Counted from the first letter of the stretch, positions 1-7,174 are shown. The stretch is 12,082 bases of DNA from Gemmatimonadota bacterium (GCA_016880225.1 JAEHDT010000201.1:1-12082); one strand, 5' to 3'. The notes: generated by a model not told the origin, from the sequence alone. Numbers and translations are program-made.

Positions 1-2
1 CG

Positions 3-887
3 TTCACCCGCAACGACAAGCTGTACTACGTCATGGTGCAGCTCGATTCGACTCACCGCGCCACCCCGAGCGACATGTCGGGGATCTACCTGCGGGGACA
101 CGGCGGGCAGCTGGTGCAACTGGGCGCCCTGGCGAAGGTCGGGGAGGGAGTGGGCCCGAGGCAGATCAACCACTTCAACCGGGTGCCGTCGTTCACGCTC
201 TCGGCGTCCCTGATTCCCCCGTTCGCCCAGGGCGAGGCGCTCGATTCACTCGATCGCTTGGCCCGGCGGGTGCTACCGCCGGGGAGCACGACGGCGCTGG
301 CGGGTGACTCGCGCGAGTTCAAGGAGAGCGGCGGCGCGCTCTACTTCGCCTTCGGCGTGGCGCTGCTGGTCGTGTTCATGGTGCTCGCTTCGCAGTTCGA
401 ATCGCTGGTGCACCCGTTCACCGTGTTGCTGGCGGTGCCGCTCGCGGTGACCGGCGCGCTCGCGACGCTGCTCGTGGCCGCCCTGCTGCATCGCCCGGGA
501 GGGACGATCAACCTGTACAGCGAGATCGGCATGGTGCTGCTGATCGGACTCGTGACCAAGAACTCGATCCTGCTGGTGGAGTACGCCAACCAGCTCAAGG
601 CAAAGGGGCTCGACGCCTTCGCCGCGGTGCTCGAATCGGGCCGCATCCGGCTGCGACCGATTCTCATGACGTCGGTATCGACGATCATGGGCGCGATTCC
701 GGTGATGATCGGACTCGGCGCGGGCTCCACGTCGCGCCGGCCGCTCGGCTACGCGATCGTGGGCGGCATCCTCTTCTCCACCGTGCTGACGCTGTTCGTG
801 GTGCCGGTCGCCTACACGCTGCTCGACCGGCTGACGGTGCGGGAAGCCCAGGACCTCGGAACGGCCCAGCCGGTGGAGGCCGACTGA
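3..887 (+). CDS. RND efflux transporter permease, C-terminal part (5' cut by window edge)
   Basis: This is the C-terminal 294 residues of an inner-membrane RND pump of the AcrB/HAE1 type, which exports drugs or other hydrophobic compounds by proton antiport. The frame is open from base 3, ahead of the first ATG at 33, so the gene begins outside the window. The visible part starts in the periplasmic docking/porter region. It then carries the last membrane helices: a helix followed by the family signature VLASQFESLVHPFTVLLAVP (about residues 120-139), then GMVLLIGLVTKNSILLVEYAN, then RLRPILMTSVSTIMGAIPV and a final helix ending VPVAYTLLDRL. The proton-relay aspartates of helix 4 are upstream and cannot be checked. 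The stop overlaps the ATG of the TolC-like gene by one base (TGATG), so the two are translationally coupled. Substrate unknown. Confidence 0.95.
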   Translation, partial: FTRNDKLYYVMVQLDSTHRATPSDMSGIYLRGHGGQLVQLGALAKVGEGVGPRQINHFNRVPSFTLSASLIPPFAQGEALDSLDRLARRVLPPGSTTALAGDSREFKESGGALYFAFGVALLVVFMVLASQFESLVHPFTVLLAVPLAVTGALATLLVAALLHRPGGTINLYSEIGMVLLIGLVTKNSILLVEYANQLKAKGLDAFAAVLESGRIRLRPILMTSVSTIMGAIPVMIGLGAGSTSRRPLGYAIVGGILFSTVLTLFVVPVAYTLLDRLTVREAQDLGTAQPVEAD

Positions 888-2185
888 TGCTCGCGCTGCT
901 CGCGACGCTCCAGCTCCAGGCGGCGGCTCCGACCGTCTCTCCGGGTGACTCGCTACCGGTCGTGACGCTCGCCGAGGCGCTGCGCCGGGCCACGGGGCTC
1001 GACGCGAACTACGTCGCCGCACTGGGACAGGTGGACAACGCCGTGTGGGCCCGGCGCACCGCGTTCAGCGTCTTTCTCGTTCCCGCGGTGAACGTCCAGA
1101 CGGACGCGACCAAGAACCTGCCGGCGTTCTTCAACTTCGGGACCCTGAGGCCCGAGAACTACTCGGTTCAAGCCCAGGTGACGCTGCGCTACGACCTGTT
1201 CACGGGCGGCCAGAAGCTCGCCGAGCTCAGCCGCTCGGCGGCGGCGCTCGAGGGCGCGCGGGCTGGAGAGCTGCAGGCGCGGTTCGCGGCGGCCCTGCTC
1301 ACCGAGTCCAACTACTACGCCGTGCTCGCCGGCGAGGAGCTGGTGCGCGTGGCGCGGGAGCGGGTGCAGCGCGCGCAGCAGCAGCTCGCGGTGGCGCGGG
1401 CGCGCGTGTTGTCGGGTGCCGCCGTGCAGACCGACTCGCTGCAGCTGCAGCTCGAGCTGGCGCGGGCGCAGGTCGGCTTGCTGCGCCAGGCGACCGATCT
1501 GCGGGTGGCGCGGCTCACCCTCGGGAGCCGGGTCGGCGCCCCGGGGGCGGTGGACGCCGCCCCGCTCGACAGCGTGCTCCCCGCCGAGCTGCCGCTCACG
1601 CTCGACGCGGCCGTCGAGCAAGCGGCCCTGCAGGGCCCCGACTACCGGCGCGCCCGGGCCGAGGAGCGGGCCGCCGCGGCCTCGTACCGCTGGCGGCTCG
1701 GCACCTACCTGCCGCGCGCCAGCCTGACCGCGACCGGGATCGCGTTCGACAACAACTTCTACCCGACGAGCCGGAAGTTCTCCCAGCTCACGCTGACGGT
1801 GGCGTTTCCGCTGTGGGACAACTTCCAGCGCGAGAACGCGGTCAGCCAGGCGCGCGTCAATCGGGACGTGGCGCGCGCGGTGCGCGCCGATATGGAGCGG
1901 TCGGTGCGGCGCGACGTGACCGCGGCGTATGACGGGTTCACGACGGCTCGGGCCAGCTCCGACATCGCCGCCCAGGCTGTGGCGGTGGCGCGCGAGAGCT
2001 TTCGCGTGCAGCAGAGCCGCTACCGAGCGGGCGCGATCAACATCCTCGACCTGCTCAAGGCGCAAGCCGACCTGGACGACGCGGAGTCCGGCCTGGTGCA
2101 GGCCCGCTATGCGACGCGCCTCGCGTTGGCCGGGCTGGAAGCGATCCTCGGCCGGCGGCTCTTCCCCGAACTGGAACTGCGGTGA
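887..2185 (+). CDS. TolC-family outer-membrane efflux channel
   Basis: The 432-residue product matches the outer-membrane factor of tripartite efflux pumps, the trimeric channel that crosses the outer membrane and periplasm. It has a short hydrophobic N-terminus (MLALLATLQLQAAA) that would act as signal peptide, although it lacks the usual basic start. Two similar halves follow, as in the OEP fold: long Ala/Gln/Arg-rich coiled segments (about 115-200 and 310-420) alternate with beta-strand stretches such as VTLRYDLFTGGQ and LTLTVAFPLWDNFQRENAV. The phrase SRYRAGAINILDLLKAQADL near residue 375 is typical of the family. ATG 887 is supported by GGAGG at 875-879, seven bases upstream, and by the one-base overlap with the permease. 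It is the middle gene of the efflux operon. Confidence 0.93.
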   Translation: MLALLATLQLQAAAPTVSPGDSLPVVTLAEALRRATGLDANYVAALGQVDNAVWARRTAFSVFLVPAVNVQTDATKNLPAFFNFGTLRPENYSVQAQVTLRYDLFTGGQKLAELSRSAAALEGARAGELQARFAAALLTESNYYAVLAGEELVRVARERVQRAQQQLAVARARVLSGAAVQTDSLQLQLELARAQVGLLRQATDLRVARLTLGSRVGAPGAVDAAPLDSVLPAELPLTLDAAVEQAALQGPDYRRARAEERAAAASYRWRLGTYLPRASLTATGIAFDNNFYPTSRKFSQLTLTVAFPLWDNFQRENAVSQARVNRDVARAVRADMERSVRRDVTAAYDGFTTARASSDIAAQAVAVARESFRVQQSRYRAGAINILDLLKAQADLDDAESGLVQARYATRLALAGLEAILGRRLFPELELR

Positions 2186-2188
2186 GAC

Positions 2189-3280
2189 ATGAAGAACACG
2201 ATGCGTAGTGCGTGGTGCGTGGTTGCCGCCGCGGCGGCGCTCGTTGCCGCCGGATGCAAGAAGGGCAAGGCGGGTGGCGCGGCCGCGTTCGGCGGCGGCG
2301 GGCCCATGGCCGTGCCCGTCGAGGTCGCCGTCGCCCGCAGCGACACGGTGCGCGACGAAATCGCGGCCACCGGCCAGATCGAAGCGGTCCAGTCGATCGA
2401 TCTCCGGCCCGAGGTAGACGGGCGCATCGTCGCCATCCTGATCCGCGAGGGGCAGGAAGTCGACGAGGGGACGCCGCTCGTCAAGGTGGATGACGCCCAG
2501 CTCAAAGCGCAGGTGGCGCAGCTCGAGGCCCAGCGCGACCTCGCCCAGCAGGGTCTGGCGCGCGCCAAGGAGCTGGCGCAGCAGAACGCCTCGTCCGCGG
2601 CCGACCTCGAGCAGGCCGAGGCCACCGCCCGGAGCGCTCAGGCGCAGTACGACCTGCAGCGCATCCGGCTCGAGCGTACCACCGTGCGCGCGCCGTTCGC
2701 CGGTGTGGTCGGCCAGCGCTACGTGAGCCTCGGCGACTACGTCACCAACAGCACCCGGCTCGTGTCGCTCCAGACCGTGAACCCGCAGCGCGCCGCGTTC
2801 CAGGTGCCGGAGCGGTTCGCCCAGCTGCTGCGTCCCGGCCAGCGGGTGACGTTCGGCGTGGCCGCCATCGCGGGCCGCCAGTTCACAGGCGAGGTGGACT
2901 TCGTCGATCCCGTCGTTCAGCTGCCCGGCCGGACCATCCTCGTAAAGGCCCGGGTCCCGAATGGGCAGCGGCTGTTGCAGCCCGGGATGTTCATCGAAGC
3001 GCGGCTCGTGACCGCCGTGCGGCCCAACGCCGTGGTCGTTCCCGAGGAGGCGGTCGTCCCGGCCGAAGGGTCGAACGCCGTGTGGGCGGTAGTAGACGGG
3101 AAGGCGGACCGCCGGCTGGTGACGCTTGGCGTGCGCAGGCCCGGCTTTGTGGAAGTGACGAGCGGCGTGAAGGCCGGGGAGCAGGTGGTGGTGGGCGGCC
3201 TGGAGCTGCTCGCCCCCGGGGCGCCGGTGCGGCCCATGGAGCGTCACCCGCCCGAGGCCGCCAAGCGCGATTCGACGTGA
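2189..3280 (+). CDS. RND efflux periplasmic adaptor, lipoprotein (membrane fusion protein)
   Basis: This 363-residue adaptor would bridge the permease and the TolC-like channel. Residues 1-22 are a lipoprotein signal ending VAAG before Cys23, so it is predicted to be lipid-anchored in the inner membrane, like AcrA. A Gly/Lys-rich linker follows. The lipoyl half-motifs lie at about 66-101 (VDGRIVAILIREGQEV) and 164-195 (VRAPFAGVVGQRYVSLGDYV). Between them is a Gln/Ala/Leu-rich alpha-hairpin (102-163). The beta-barrel and membrane-proximal domains follow (LQPGMFIEARL, VVPEEAVV, VVVGGLELLAPG). It starts three bases after the TolC stop with only a weak Shine-Dalgarno (GGTGAG). An in-frame ATG at 2201 is possible. 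A three-copy heptamer repeat sits in the signal-peptide codons. Adaptor-last order is less common than adaptor-first. Confidence 0.93.
   Translation: MKNTMRSAWCVVAAAAALVAAGCKKGKAGGAAAFGGGGPMAVPVEVAVARSDTVRDEIAATGQIEAVQSIDLRPEVDGRIVAILIREGQEVDEGTPLVKVDDAQLKAQVAQLEAQRDLAQQGLARAKELAQQNASSAADLEQAEATARSAQAQYDLQRIRLERTTVRAPFAGVVGQRYVSLGDYVTNSTRLVSLQTVNPQRAAFQVPERFAQLLRPGQRVTFGVAAIAGRQFTGEVDFVDPVVQLPGRTILVKARVPNGQRLLQPGMFIEARLVTAVRPNAVVVPEEAVVPAEGSNAVWAVVDGKADRRLVTLGVRRPGFVEVTSGVKAGEQVVVGGLELLAPGAPVRPMERHPPEAAKRDST
2202..2222 (+). repeat. three-copy heptamer tandem repeat (TGCGTRG)
   Basis: Three adjacent seven-base units, TGCGTAG, TGCGTGG and TGCGTGG, lie within the signal-peptide codons of the adaptor gene. 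Because seven is not a multiple of three, gain or loss of a unit would shift the frame from codon 5 onward. Three units is short, so instability is only a possibility. Confidence 0.7.
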
Positions 3281-3284
3281 TCGT

Positions 3285-3313
3285 TTGACTTCGCCTGCTC
3301 GCACCATTAGGCT
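3285..3313 (+). promoter_or_regulatory. sigma-70-like promoter of the desaturase gene
   Basis: A -35 box TTGACT (3285-3290) is followed after exactly 17 bases by TAGGCT (3308-3313), which keeps the T, A and final T of the -10 consensus. Transcription would start near 3320 and give a leader of about 20 bases before ATG 3339. The site lies five bases after the efflux adaptor stop, so the desaturase is probably transcribed separately from the efflux operon. Confidence 0.7.
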
Positions 3314-3338
3314 GCGTGACCACAAAACCGGGAACGCA

Positions 3339-4337
3339 ATGGCGAACGAACAGGGGTGGACGGCGCGGCTGGCGCGCTACAAGGGTCCCGAGCTCAAGCG
3401 CAGCATATGGCAGCTCGCAAGCGGCGTGCTGCTGTTCGCCGCCGCCTGGGGGCTCATGTACGCAAGCCTCGACGTCGGCTACTGGCTCACCCTGCTGCTC
3501 GCGGTACCGGCGGCGTTCTTCCTCATCCGGCTCTTCATCATCCAGCACGACTGCGGGCACGCCGCCTTCTTCAAGTCGAGCCGCGCGGCCGACATCGTCG
3601 GCTCCATCCTCGGCGTCCTCACCCTCACGCCGTACCACTACTGGAAGAAGACGCACGCGCTGCATCATGCCACGTCGGGCAACCTCGAGCACCGCGGCTT
3701 CGGCGATATCGACACCCTCACCGTGGACGAGTATCTCGCGCGGTCGCGCTGGGAGCGCTTCAAGTACCGGGTGTACCGCCACCCCGCCGTGCTGTTCGGC
3801 GTCGGCGCCGTGATGCACTTCTTCGTGCGCCACCGTCTGCCCACTATCGTGCCGCGGGAATGGACCCGCGAGCGGCGCAGCATCTTCTGGACCGACGTAG
3901 GCCTGGCCGCACTGATCGTGGTCATGGGCACGCTCGTCGGATTCCGCGAGTTCGCGCTGGTGCAGCTTCCCGTCACACTGCTCTCCACCTCACTCGGCGT
4001 GTGGCTGTTCTACGTGCAGCATCAGTTCGAGCCGACGTACTGGGAGCACGACGAGCGCTGGGCGTACGACGCCGCGGCGCTGCAGGGCAGCTCCTACTAC
4101 CGCCTCCCCAAGCTGCTGCAGTGGGCTACAGGGAACATCGGACTGCACCACATCCATCACCTCCATCCCCGGATCCCCAACTACCGCCTGCAGCAGGCGC
4201 TGGACGAGCATCCCGAGCTGCGCCAGGTCCCGACCCTGACGCTGCTCGAGAGCCTCCGCTGCGTGCGCCTCACGCTGTGGGACGAGCGCGAGCGCAAGCT
4301 GGTGCCGTTCGCGGCAGTGCGGCGCCTCGTCCGCTAG
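3339..4337 (+). CDS. membrane fatty-acid desaturase (DesA/FADS-like)
   Basis: This 332-residue integral membrane di-iron desaturase would introduce a double bond into acyl chains using oxygen and an electron donor. All three histidine boxes are present: HDCGH (70-74), HALHH (106-110) and HHIHH (270-274) in GLHHIHHLHPRIPNY. There is an additional His in YVQHQFEP (228). Hydrophobic segments are at about 28-65 and 180-225. The third box with PxIPxY resembles delta-12/omega-6-type enzymes of COG3239, but regiospecificity cannot be read from sequence. The frame is open to a TTG at 3285, but that TTG is part of the -35 box, so ATG 3339 is chosen; its ribosome site (GGGAA) is weak. The gene is flanked by unrelated genes and its electron donor is not in the window. 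Such enzymes commonly adjust membrane fluidity. Confidence 0.93.
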   Translation: MANEQGWTARLARYKGPELKRSIWQLASGVLLFAAAWGLMYASLDVGYWLTLLLAVPAAFFLIRLFIIQHDCGHAAFFKSSRAADIVGSILGVLTLTPYHYWKKTHALHHATSGNLEHRGFGDIDTLTVDEYLARSRWERFKYRVYRHPAVLFGVGAVMHFFVRHRLPTIVPREWTRERRSIFWTDVGLAALIVVMGTLVGFREFALVQLPVTLLSTSLGVWLFYVQHQFEPTYWEHDERWAYDAAALQGSSYYRLPKLLQWATGNIGLHHIHHLHPRIPNYRLQQALDEHPELRQVPTLTLLESLRCVRLTLWDERERKLVPFAAVRRLVR

Positions 4338-4372
4338 CAGCGAGCGTCCGCCTCTTCCTGCACGTCTTTCCC

Positions 4373-4391
4373 CCCGTCGTCTTTCGGCGGG
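4373..4391 (+). other. small hairpin after the desaturase gene
   Basis: CCCGTCG (4373-4379) pairs with CGGCGGG (4385-4391) through six Watson-Crick pairs and one G-T wobble around a TCTTT loop, 36 bases after the desaturase stop. No T-run follows, so it is not a canonical intrinsic terminator. It could end the desaturase transcript or overlap the TPR gene's promoter region. Confidence 0.35.
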
Positions 4392-4433
4392 CGGGCCGGA
4401 TGCACTATGTTGACGGGCGGAGGAACACGACCG

Positions 4434-5699
4434 ATGAGCGAGGCCGCTGTACAGAAGCAGGTCCCGTCCCACGCCGCTTTTCTCGAGCGGCTGGCCGGCG
4501 CGCCGGCGCCGGCGTCGGCGCGCGCGCGGCTCGGCCAGGGAGCGTTCGTCACGCTCCGGCTGGTGGACCTGCTGGGCCCCGCGGGAGCGACCCTGCCGTT
4601 GGCCGCGTTTCAATACCAGCTCGCGGCGACCGAGCGGTCGTGCCACAACCTCCCCGGCGACTCGACCGAGACGGCCCACCTGTGCGGCCTGGTGCAGGCC
4701 GCCGCCGACGCGTTCCGGGCCCGCAACGTGCAGCTCGTGGCGCCCGCCCTGCTCGCCTATGCCCACTACCTCGAGGACGACCTCCGCCTCCCCGAAGCGC
4801 TCGACGTGCTGGAAACGACGCTGCGGGTGGGCGGCGCGGCACTCGGGTCCGGCGACCGGATCGCCACGCGGCTGCGCGTCGCGCGCGTGCTGCGCAAGCT
4901 GAACGCGTTCGACGCGGCCGAGCGGGCCTATGAGGCGGCGGGCGCGCTGGCGGCGGCGAGCGGGGACCGGCACTCGGAGCTGTTGAGCCGGATCGGACGG
5001 GCCAATGCGCTAATGGGCCGCGGCAATCTACTGGAAGCCGGGCGCTCGCTTCGACAGGTCTTGAGTGACTCAGAGGGGCTCAGCGATCGGGATGCGCAGG
5101 CGCGCGCTCATCAGGTGATGGCAGTCGTCCTCAGTCTCGCCGGACAGCCGGCTGAAGCAATCCCGCACGAATGGCGTGCGTTCGAGCTGTACGAAGACGA
5201 GCCCTCACGGATGCGAGTGCTGAGCGACCTTGGGATCATGTTGTTGATCGTCGGCGACGTCGACGGCGCGGAGCGGGCATTGACCGAGGTCGTCCGGCGC
5301 GGAGCTGGTCAAGATGTCCTGGACAACGCCATGATCGAATTGATGCACTGCGCCTCCTACCGTCGAGACCGTCTGGGCTTCGAGCGGTGGCGAGAGCGGT
5401 GCCAGGCGCGCTGCGAGCAGATGCCGCCGAACATTCTCGCCGACTTCTACTTCAAGAGTGGGATCGGCCGGGCGCGGTTCGGTCAGTTCGACCGTGCCCA
5501 CGCCGTCTTAGCAATGGCGCTAACGGTCGCAGAGCAAGCGGGCGTGCACGAGCTCGCATTTCGTATCGAGCGCGTCAGGGCCGGCCTCCGCGACTGCCAG
5601 CAGACGTGCAGTGCGCCGTCTGCGGCAGTCGCGGGGTCCGAATGCGGCAGCAAGGCCGTCCGCGAGGTGTCAGCCGCTCTGTCGCGCCTCGCGACCTGA
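4434..5699 (+). CDS. TPR-repeat protein, no effector domain seen
   Basis: The 421-residue product is almost entirely helical with degenerate tetratricopeptide repeats, for example ARVLRKLNAFDAAERAYEAA, GRANALMGRGNLLEAGRSLR, VVLSLAGQPAEAIPHEW, LGIMLLIVGDVDGAERALTE and GRARFGQFDRAHAVLAMAL. TPR folds bind peptides or proteins. No signal peptide, membrane helix, DNA-binding motif or enzyme motif is visible, so it is probably cytoplasmic. The C-terminus has several cysteines (DCQQTCS, SECGS). ATG 4434 has GGAGG at 4419-4423, ten bases upstream. An upstream in-frame ATG at 4407 lacks a ribosome site and falls inside a possible -10 (TATGTT, 4406-4411). The 3' half is clearly less GC-rich than the 5' half. 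The gene is convergent with the small lipoprotein at 5726-5854. Function unknown. Confidence 0.82.
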   Translation: MSEAAVQKQVPSHAAFLERLAGAPAPASARARLGQGAFVTLRLVDLLGPAGATLPLAAFQYQLAATERSCHNLPGDSTETAHLCGLVQAAADAFRARNVQLVAPALLAYAHYLEDDLRLPEALDVLETTLRVGGAALGSGDRIATRLRVARVLRKLNAFDAAERAYEAAGALAAASGDRHSELLSRIGRANALMGRGNLLEAGRSLRQVLSDSEGLSDRDAQARAHQVMAVVLSLAGQPAEAIPHEWRAFELYEDEPSRMRVLSDLGIMLLIVGDVDGAERALTEVVRRGAGQDVLDNAMIELMHCASYRRDRLGFERWRERCQARCEQMPPNILADFYFKSGIGRARFGQFDRAHAVLAMALTVAEQAGVHELAFRIERVRAGLRDCQQTCSAPSAAVAGSECGSKAVREVSAALSRLAT

Positions 5700-5724
5700 T
5701 TGCCAGTCGCTGCCAGGGTCGCGA
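5689..5724. terminator. inverted repeat between convergent genes, possible bidirectional terminator
   Basis: A perfect 8-base stem, TCGCGACC (5689-5696) and GGTCGCGA (5717-5724), surrounds a 20-base loop that contains the TPR gene's TGA stop. It ends two bases before the stop of the convergent small lipoprotein gene. Position suits a shared transcript end, but no T-run follows on either strand. Confidence 0.4.
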
Positions 5725-5725
5725 C

Positions 5726-5854
5726 TCAGTGACAAGTGTTGCTGCTACTGTAGTCGCACCCGTGTTGTGGCCCGGTCGCATCGGCACAGGCCGACACGCC
5801 GAGGGCGAGCGACACGATGAGCAGCGCGAGCAGCGTGCGAAGCGTGCGCGACAT
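5726..5854 (-). CDS. small secreted lipoprotein, 42 residues
   Basis: This short frame encodes MSRTLRTLLALLIVSLALGV followed by SACADATGPQHGCDYSSSNT and CH. Residues 1-22 form a textbook lipoprotein signal: basic start (Arg3, Arg6), a Leu/Ala/Val core and the lipobox VSAC with Cys23. The mature part is only 20 residues and holds two further cysteines (33 and 41) that could form a disulfide. The start has a strong ribosome site, GGAGG five bases upstream of the ATG on the minus strand. That plus the signal peptide makes it a credible gene despite its size. It ends 26 bases from the stop of the convergent TPR gene and is divergent from the AraC-type gene. From memory, short lipoproteins with ADATGP after the cysteine recur in Gemmatimonadota. 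Function unknown. Confidence 0.75.
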   Translation of the reverse strand: MSRTLRTLLALLIVSLALGVSACADATGPQHGCDYSSSNTCH

Positions 5855-5969
5855 AGATACCTCCGCGGAGTGACGTGGGGGGTGGACCGCTGCGACGAGG
5901 GCTAAGCTCGCCCGGCGGGAGAGGGCTGGTTAGGGCGTTTTCGCGGCATTGGGGGGTGTTTTTGCGACA

Positions 5970-6767
5970 ATGCTCGCACTAGCGGCCGTCCCGGAGGCTC
6001 AGTACCACAGGCTGCGCCGCGCCGCCGCGGCGCGGTTCCTCCTGGTGCACGCCCGCACCTGGGACGACACCCTCGGCGCGATCCGCAGCCGCCCGGTGGA
6101 AGTGGCGGTGGTGGACCCCCTATTGACCGGCGTCGCGAGCGCCACGGAGATCGAGCGGCTGCGGCGGCTGTTTCCCTCGCTGCCGCTGATCCTCTATACC
6201 ACCCTCTCCCCCAAGACCGCGGCGGTGCTCCTGGCCCTCGGCCAGACCGGCATTCGCGACATGGTGCTGTACCGCTACGACGACCACCCCGCGCGGCTGT
6301 GCGAGGTGCTGGTGCACGAGGAGGCGCGCTCCGCGTCGCGCCAGCTGCTCGAGCAGGTCGCGGGCGTGTTGGCGCCGCTGCCGAGCGAGCTGCGCTGGGT
6401 GCTCGAGGAGGTGCTACGCGCGCCGGCCGAGCTGCAGACGGTGCAACAGGTGGCGGCGCGCGCCCGCGTGGACCGCCGCACCTTCGAGCGCTGGTTCGCA
6501 CGCCTCGGCCTGCCGTCGCCGCGCCACTTCCTCGCCGCGGCGCGCGTGCTGTACGCGCATCGCCTGCTGCAGGACCCGGGCTTCACCATCGAGGACGTAG
6601 CCCAGCGCCTCGGCTACGCCCAGACCAAGACGCTGCAGCTGCACGCCCGTGCCTACCTCGGTCTGACCGCCGGCGAGATGCGCCTCACCCTCGAGCCGGC
6701 CCAGGCCCTCGAGCGCGTCGCGCAGGGATTCGTCCCGGTCCGCCAGGCGCGCGCATCGGCCTCGTGA
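5970..6767 (+). CDS. AraC-type DNA-binding protein with degenerate receiver-like N-terminus
   Basis: The 265-residue product ends in an AraC/XylS-type double helix-turn-helix. The first HTH is at about 155-180 (VQQVAARARVDRRTFERWFA) and the second at about 205-238 (FTIEDVAQRLGYAQTKTLQL then the GLTAGEMR end typical of the family). Residues 20-115 read like a receiver fold: AVVDPLL puts Asp49 at the phospho-acceptor position and LILYTTLS supplies Thr77/78. However, the acidic pair near the N-terminus and the lysine before the last helix are missing, so normal aspartate phosphorylation is doubtful. ATG 5970 is preferred, with a G-rich GGGGTG about 11 bases upstream; an in-frame TTG lies at 5949. 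Its TGA overlaps the GTG start of the next gene by four bases, so the pair is co-translated. Likely a transcription regulator with unknown targets. Confidence 0.85.
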   Translation: MLALAAVPEAQYHRLRRAAAARFLLVHARTWDDTLGAIRSRPVEVAVVDPLLTGVASATEIERLRRLFPSLPLILYTTLSPKTAAVLLALGQTGIRDMVLYRYDDHPARLCEVLVHEEARSASRQLLEQVAGVLAPLPSELRWVLEEVLRAPAELQTVQQVAARARVDRRTFERWFARLGLPSPRHFLAAARVLYAHRLLQDPGFTIEDVAQRLGYAQTKTLQLHARAYLGLTAGEMRLTLEPAQALERVAQGFVPVRQARASAS

Positions 6768-7165
6768 GCGAATCGCGCCGCACCATCCTGATCGTGGAGG
6801 ACGAGGCGGCGCTCAGGCGCGTGCTGGAGCGCGCCCTCACCCGGGAGGGCCACCGCGTGCTCGGCGCCGCGAGCGCGGAGACGGCATATGAGCTGCTCGC
6901 CACCGAGCGGCCGAACGCCGTGCTGCTCGACGTCCACCTGCCCACCATGTCGGGCCTCGCGCTGTACCTCGCGATCGTGCATCGCACCCCGGCCCTGCTG
7001 GGGCGCATTGCGATCATGACCGGGGACGCCGAGGCGGACCACGTGCGCGCCTGGCTGGAGGCCAATCCCTGCACCGTGATCAGGAAGCCGTTCGACCTGC
7101 GGGAGATCGTCGAGTGGGTGCGTGCAGTGCTCGACGAACCCGGCCGCCGGCGCGGCAACGGCTAG
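6764..7165 (+). CDS. stand-alone response-regulator receiver protein
   Basis: This 133-residue protein is a single CheY-like receiver domain. Its key residues are intact: the acidic pair Glu12/Asp13 (ILIVEDE), phospho-acceptor Asp56 (AVLLDVHLP), Thr86 (AIMTGDAE) and Lys108-Pro109 (VIRKPFD). No output domain follows. The start is GTG 6764, overlapping the preceding TGA as GTGA. Longer open sequence in this frame upstream runs through the AraC-type gene and is discounted. The pairing is suggestive: a functional receiver without a DNA-binding domain is coupled to a DNA-binding protein with a degenerate receiver. They may act together, but no sensor kinase is present in the window. The receiver could be phosphorylated by a distant hybrid kinase. 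Confidence 0.92.
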   Translation: MSESRRTILIVEDEAALRRVLERALTREGHRVLGAASAETAYELLATERPNAVLLDVHLPTMSGLALYLAIVHRTPALLGRIAIMTGDAEADHVRAWLEANPCTVIRKPFDLREIVEWVRAVLDEPGRRRGNG

Positions 7166-7174
7166 AGGCGTCCC

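Noticed and set aside
953..3325. A very long open frame on the minus strand opposite the TolC-like and adaptor genes
   Set aside because: It is antisense to two clear family members. Its translation is rich in Arg, His, Gly and Pro with no domain pattern, as expected for the complement of GC-rich genes.
4382..4411. Possible promoter TTTCGG-N18-TATGTT before the TPR gene
   Set aside because: The -35 match is poor. It was used only as weak support for preferring the start at 4434.
3356..4933. A plus-strand open frame spanning the desaturase and the start of the TPR gene in another frame
   Set aside because: It overlaps the histidine-box desaturase and reads as low-complexity Arg/Ala/Pro sequence.
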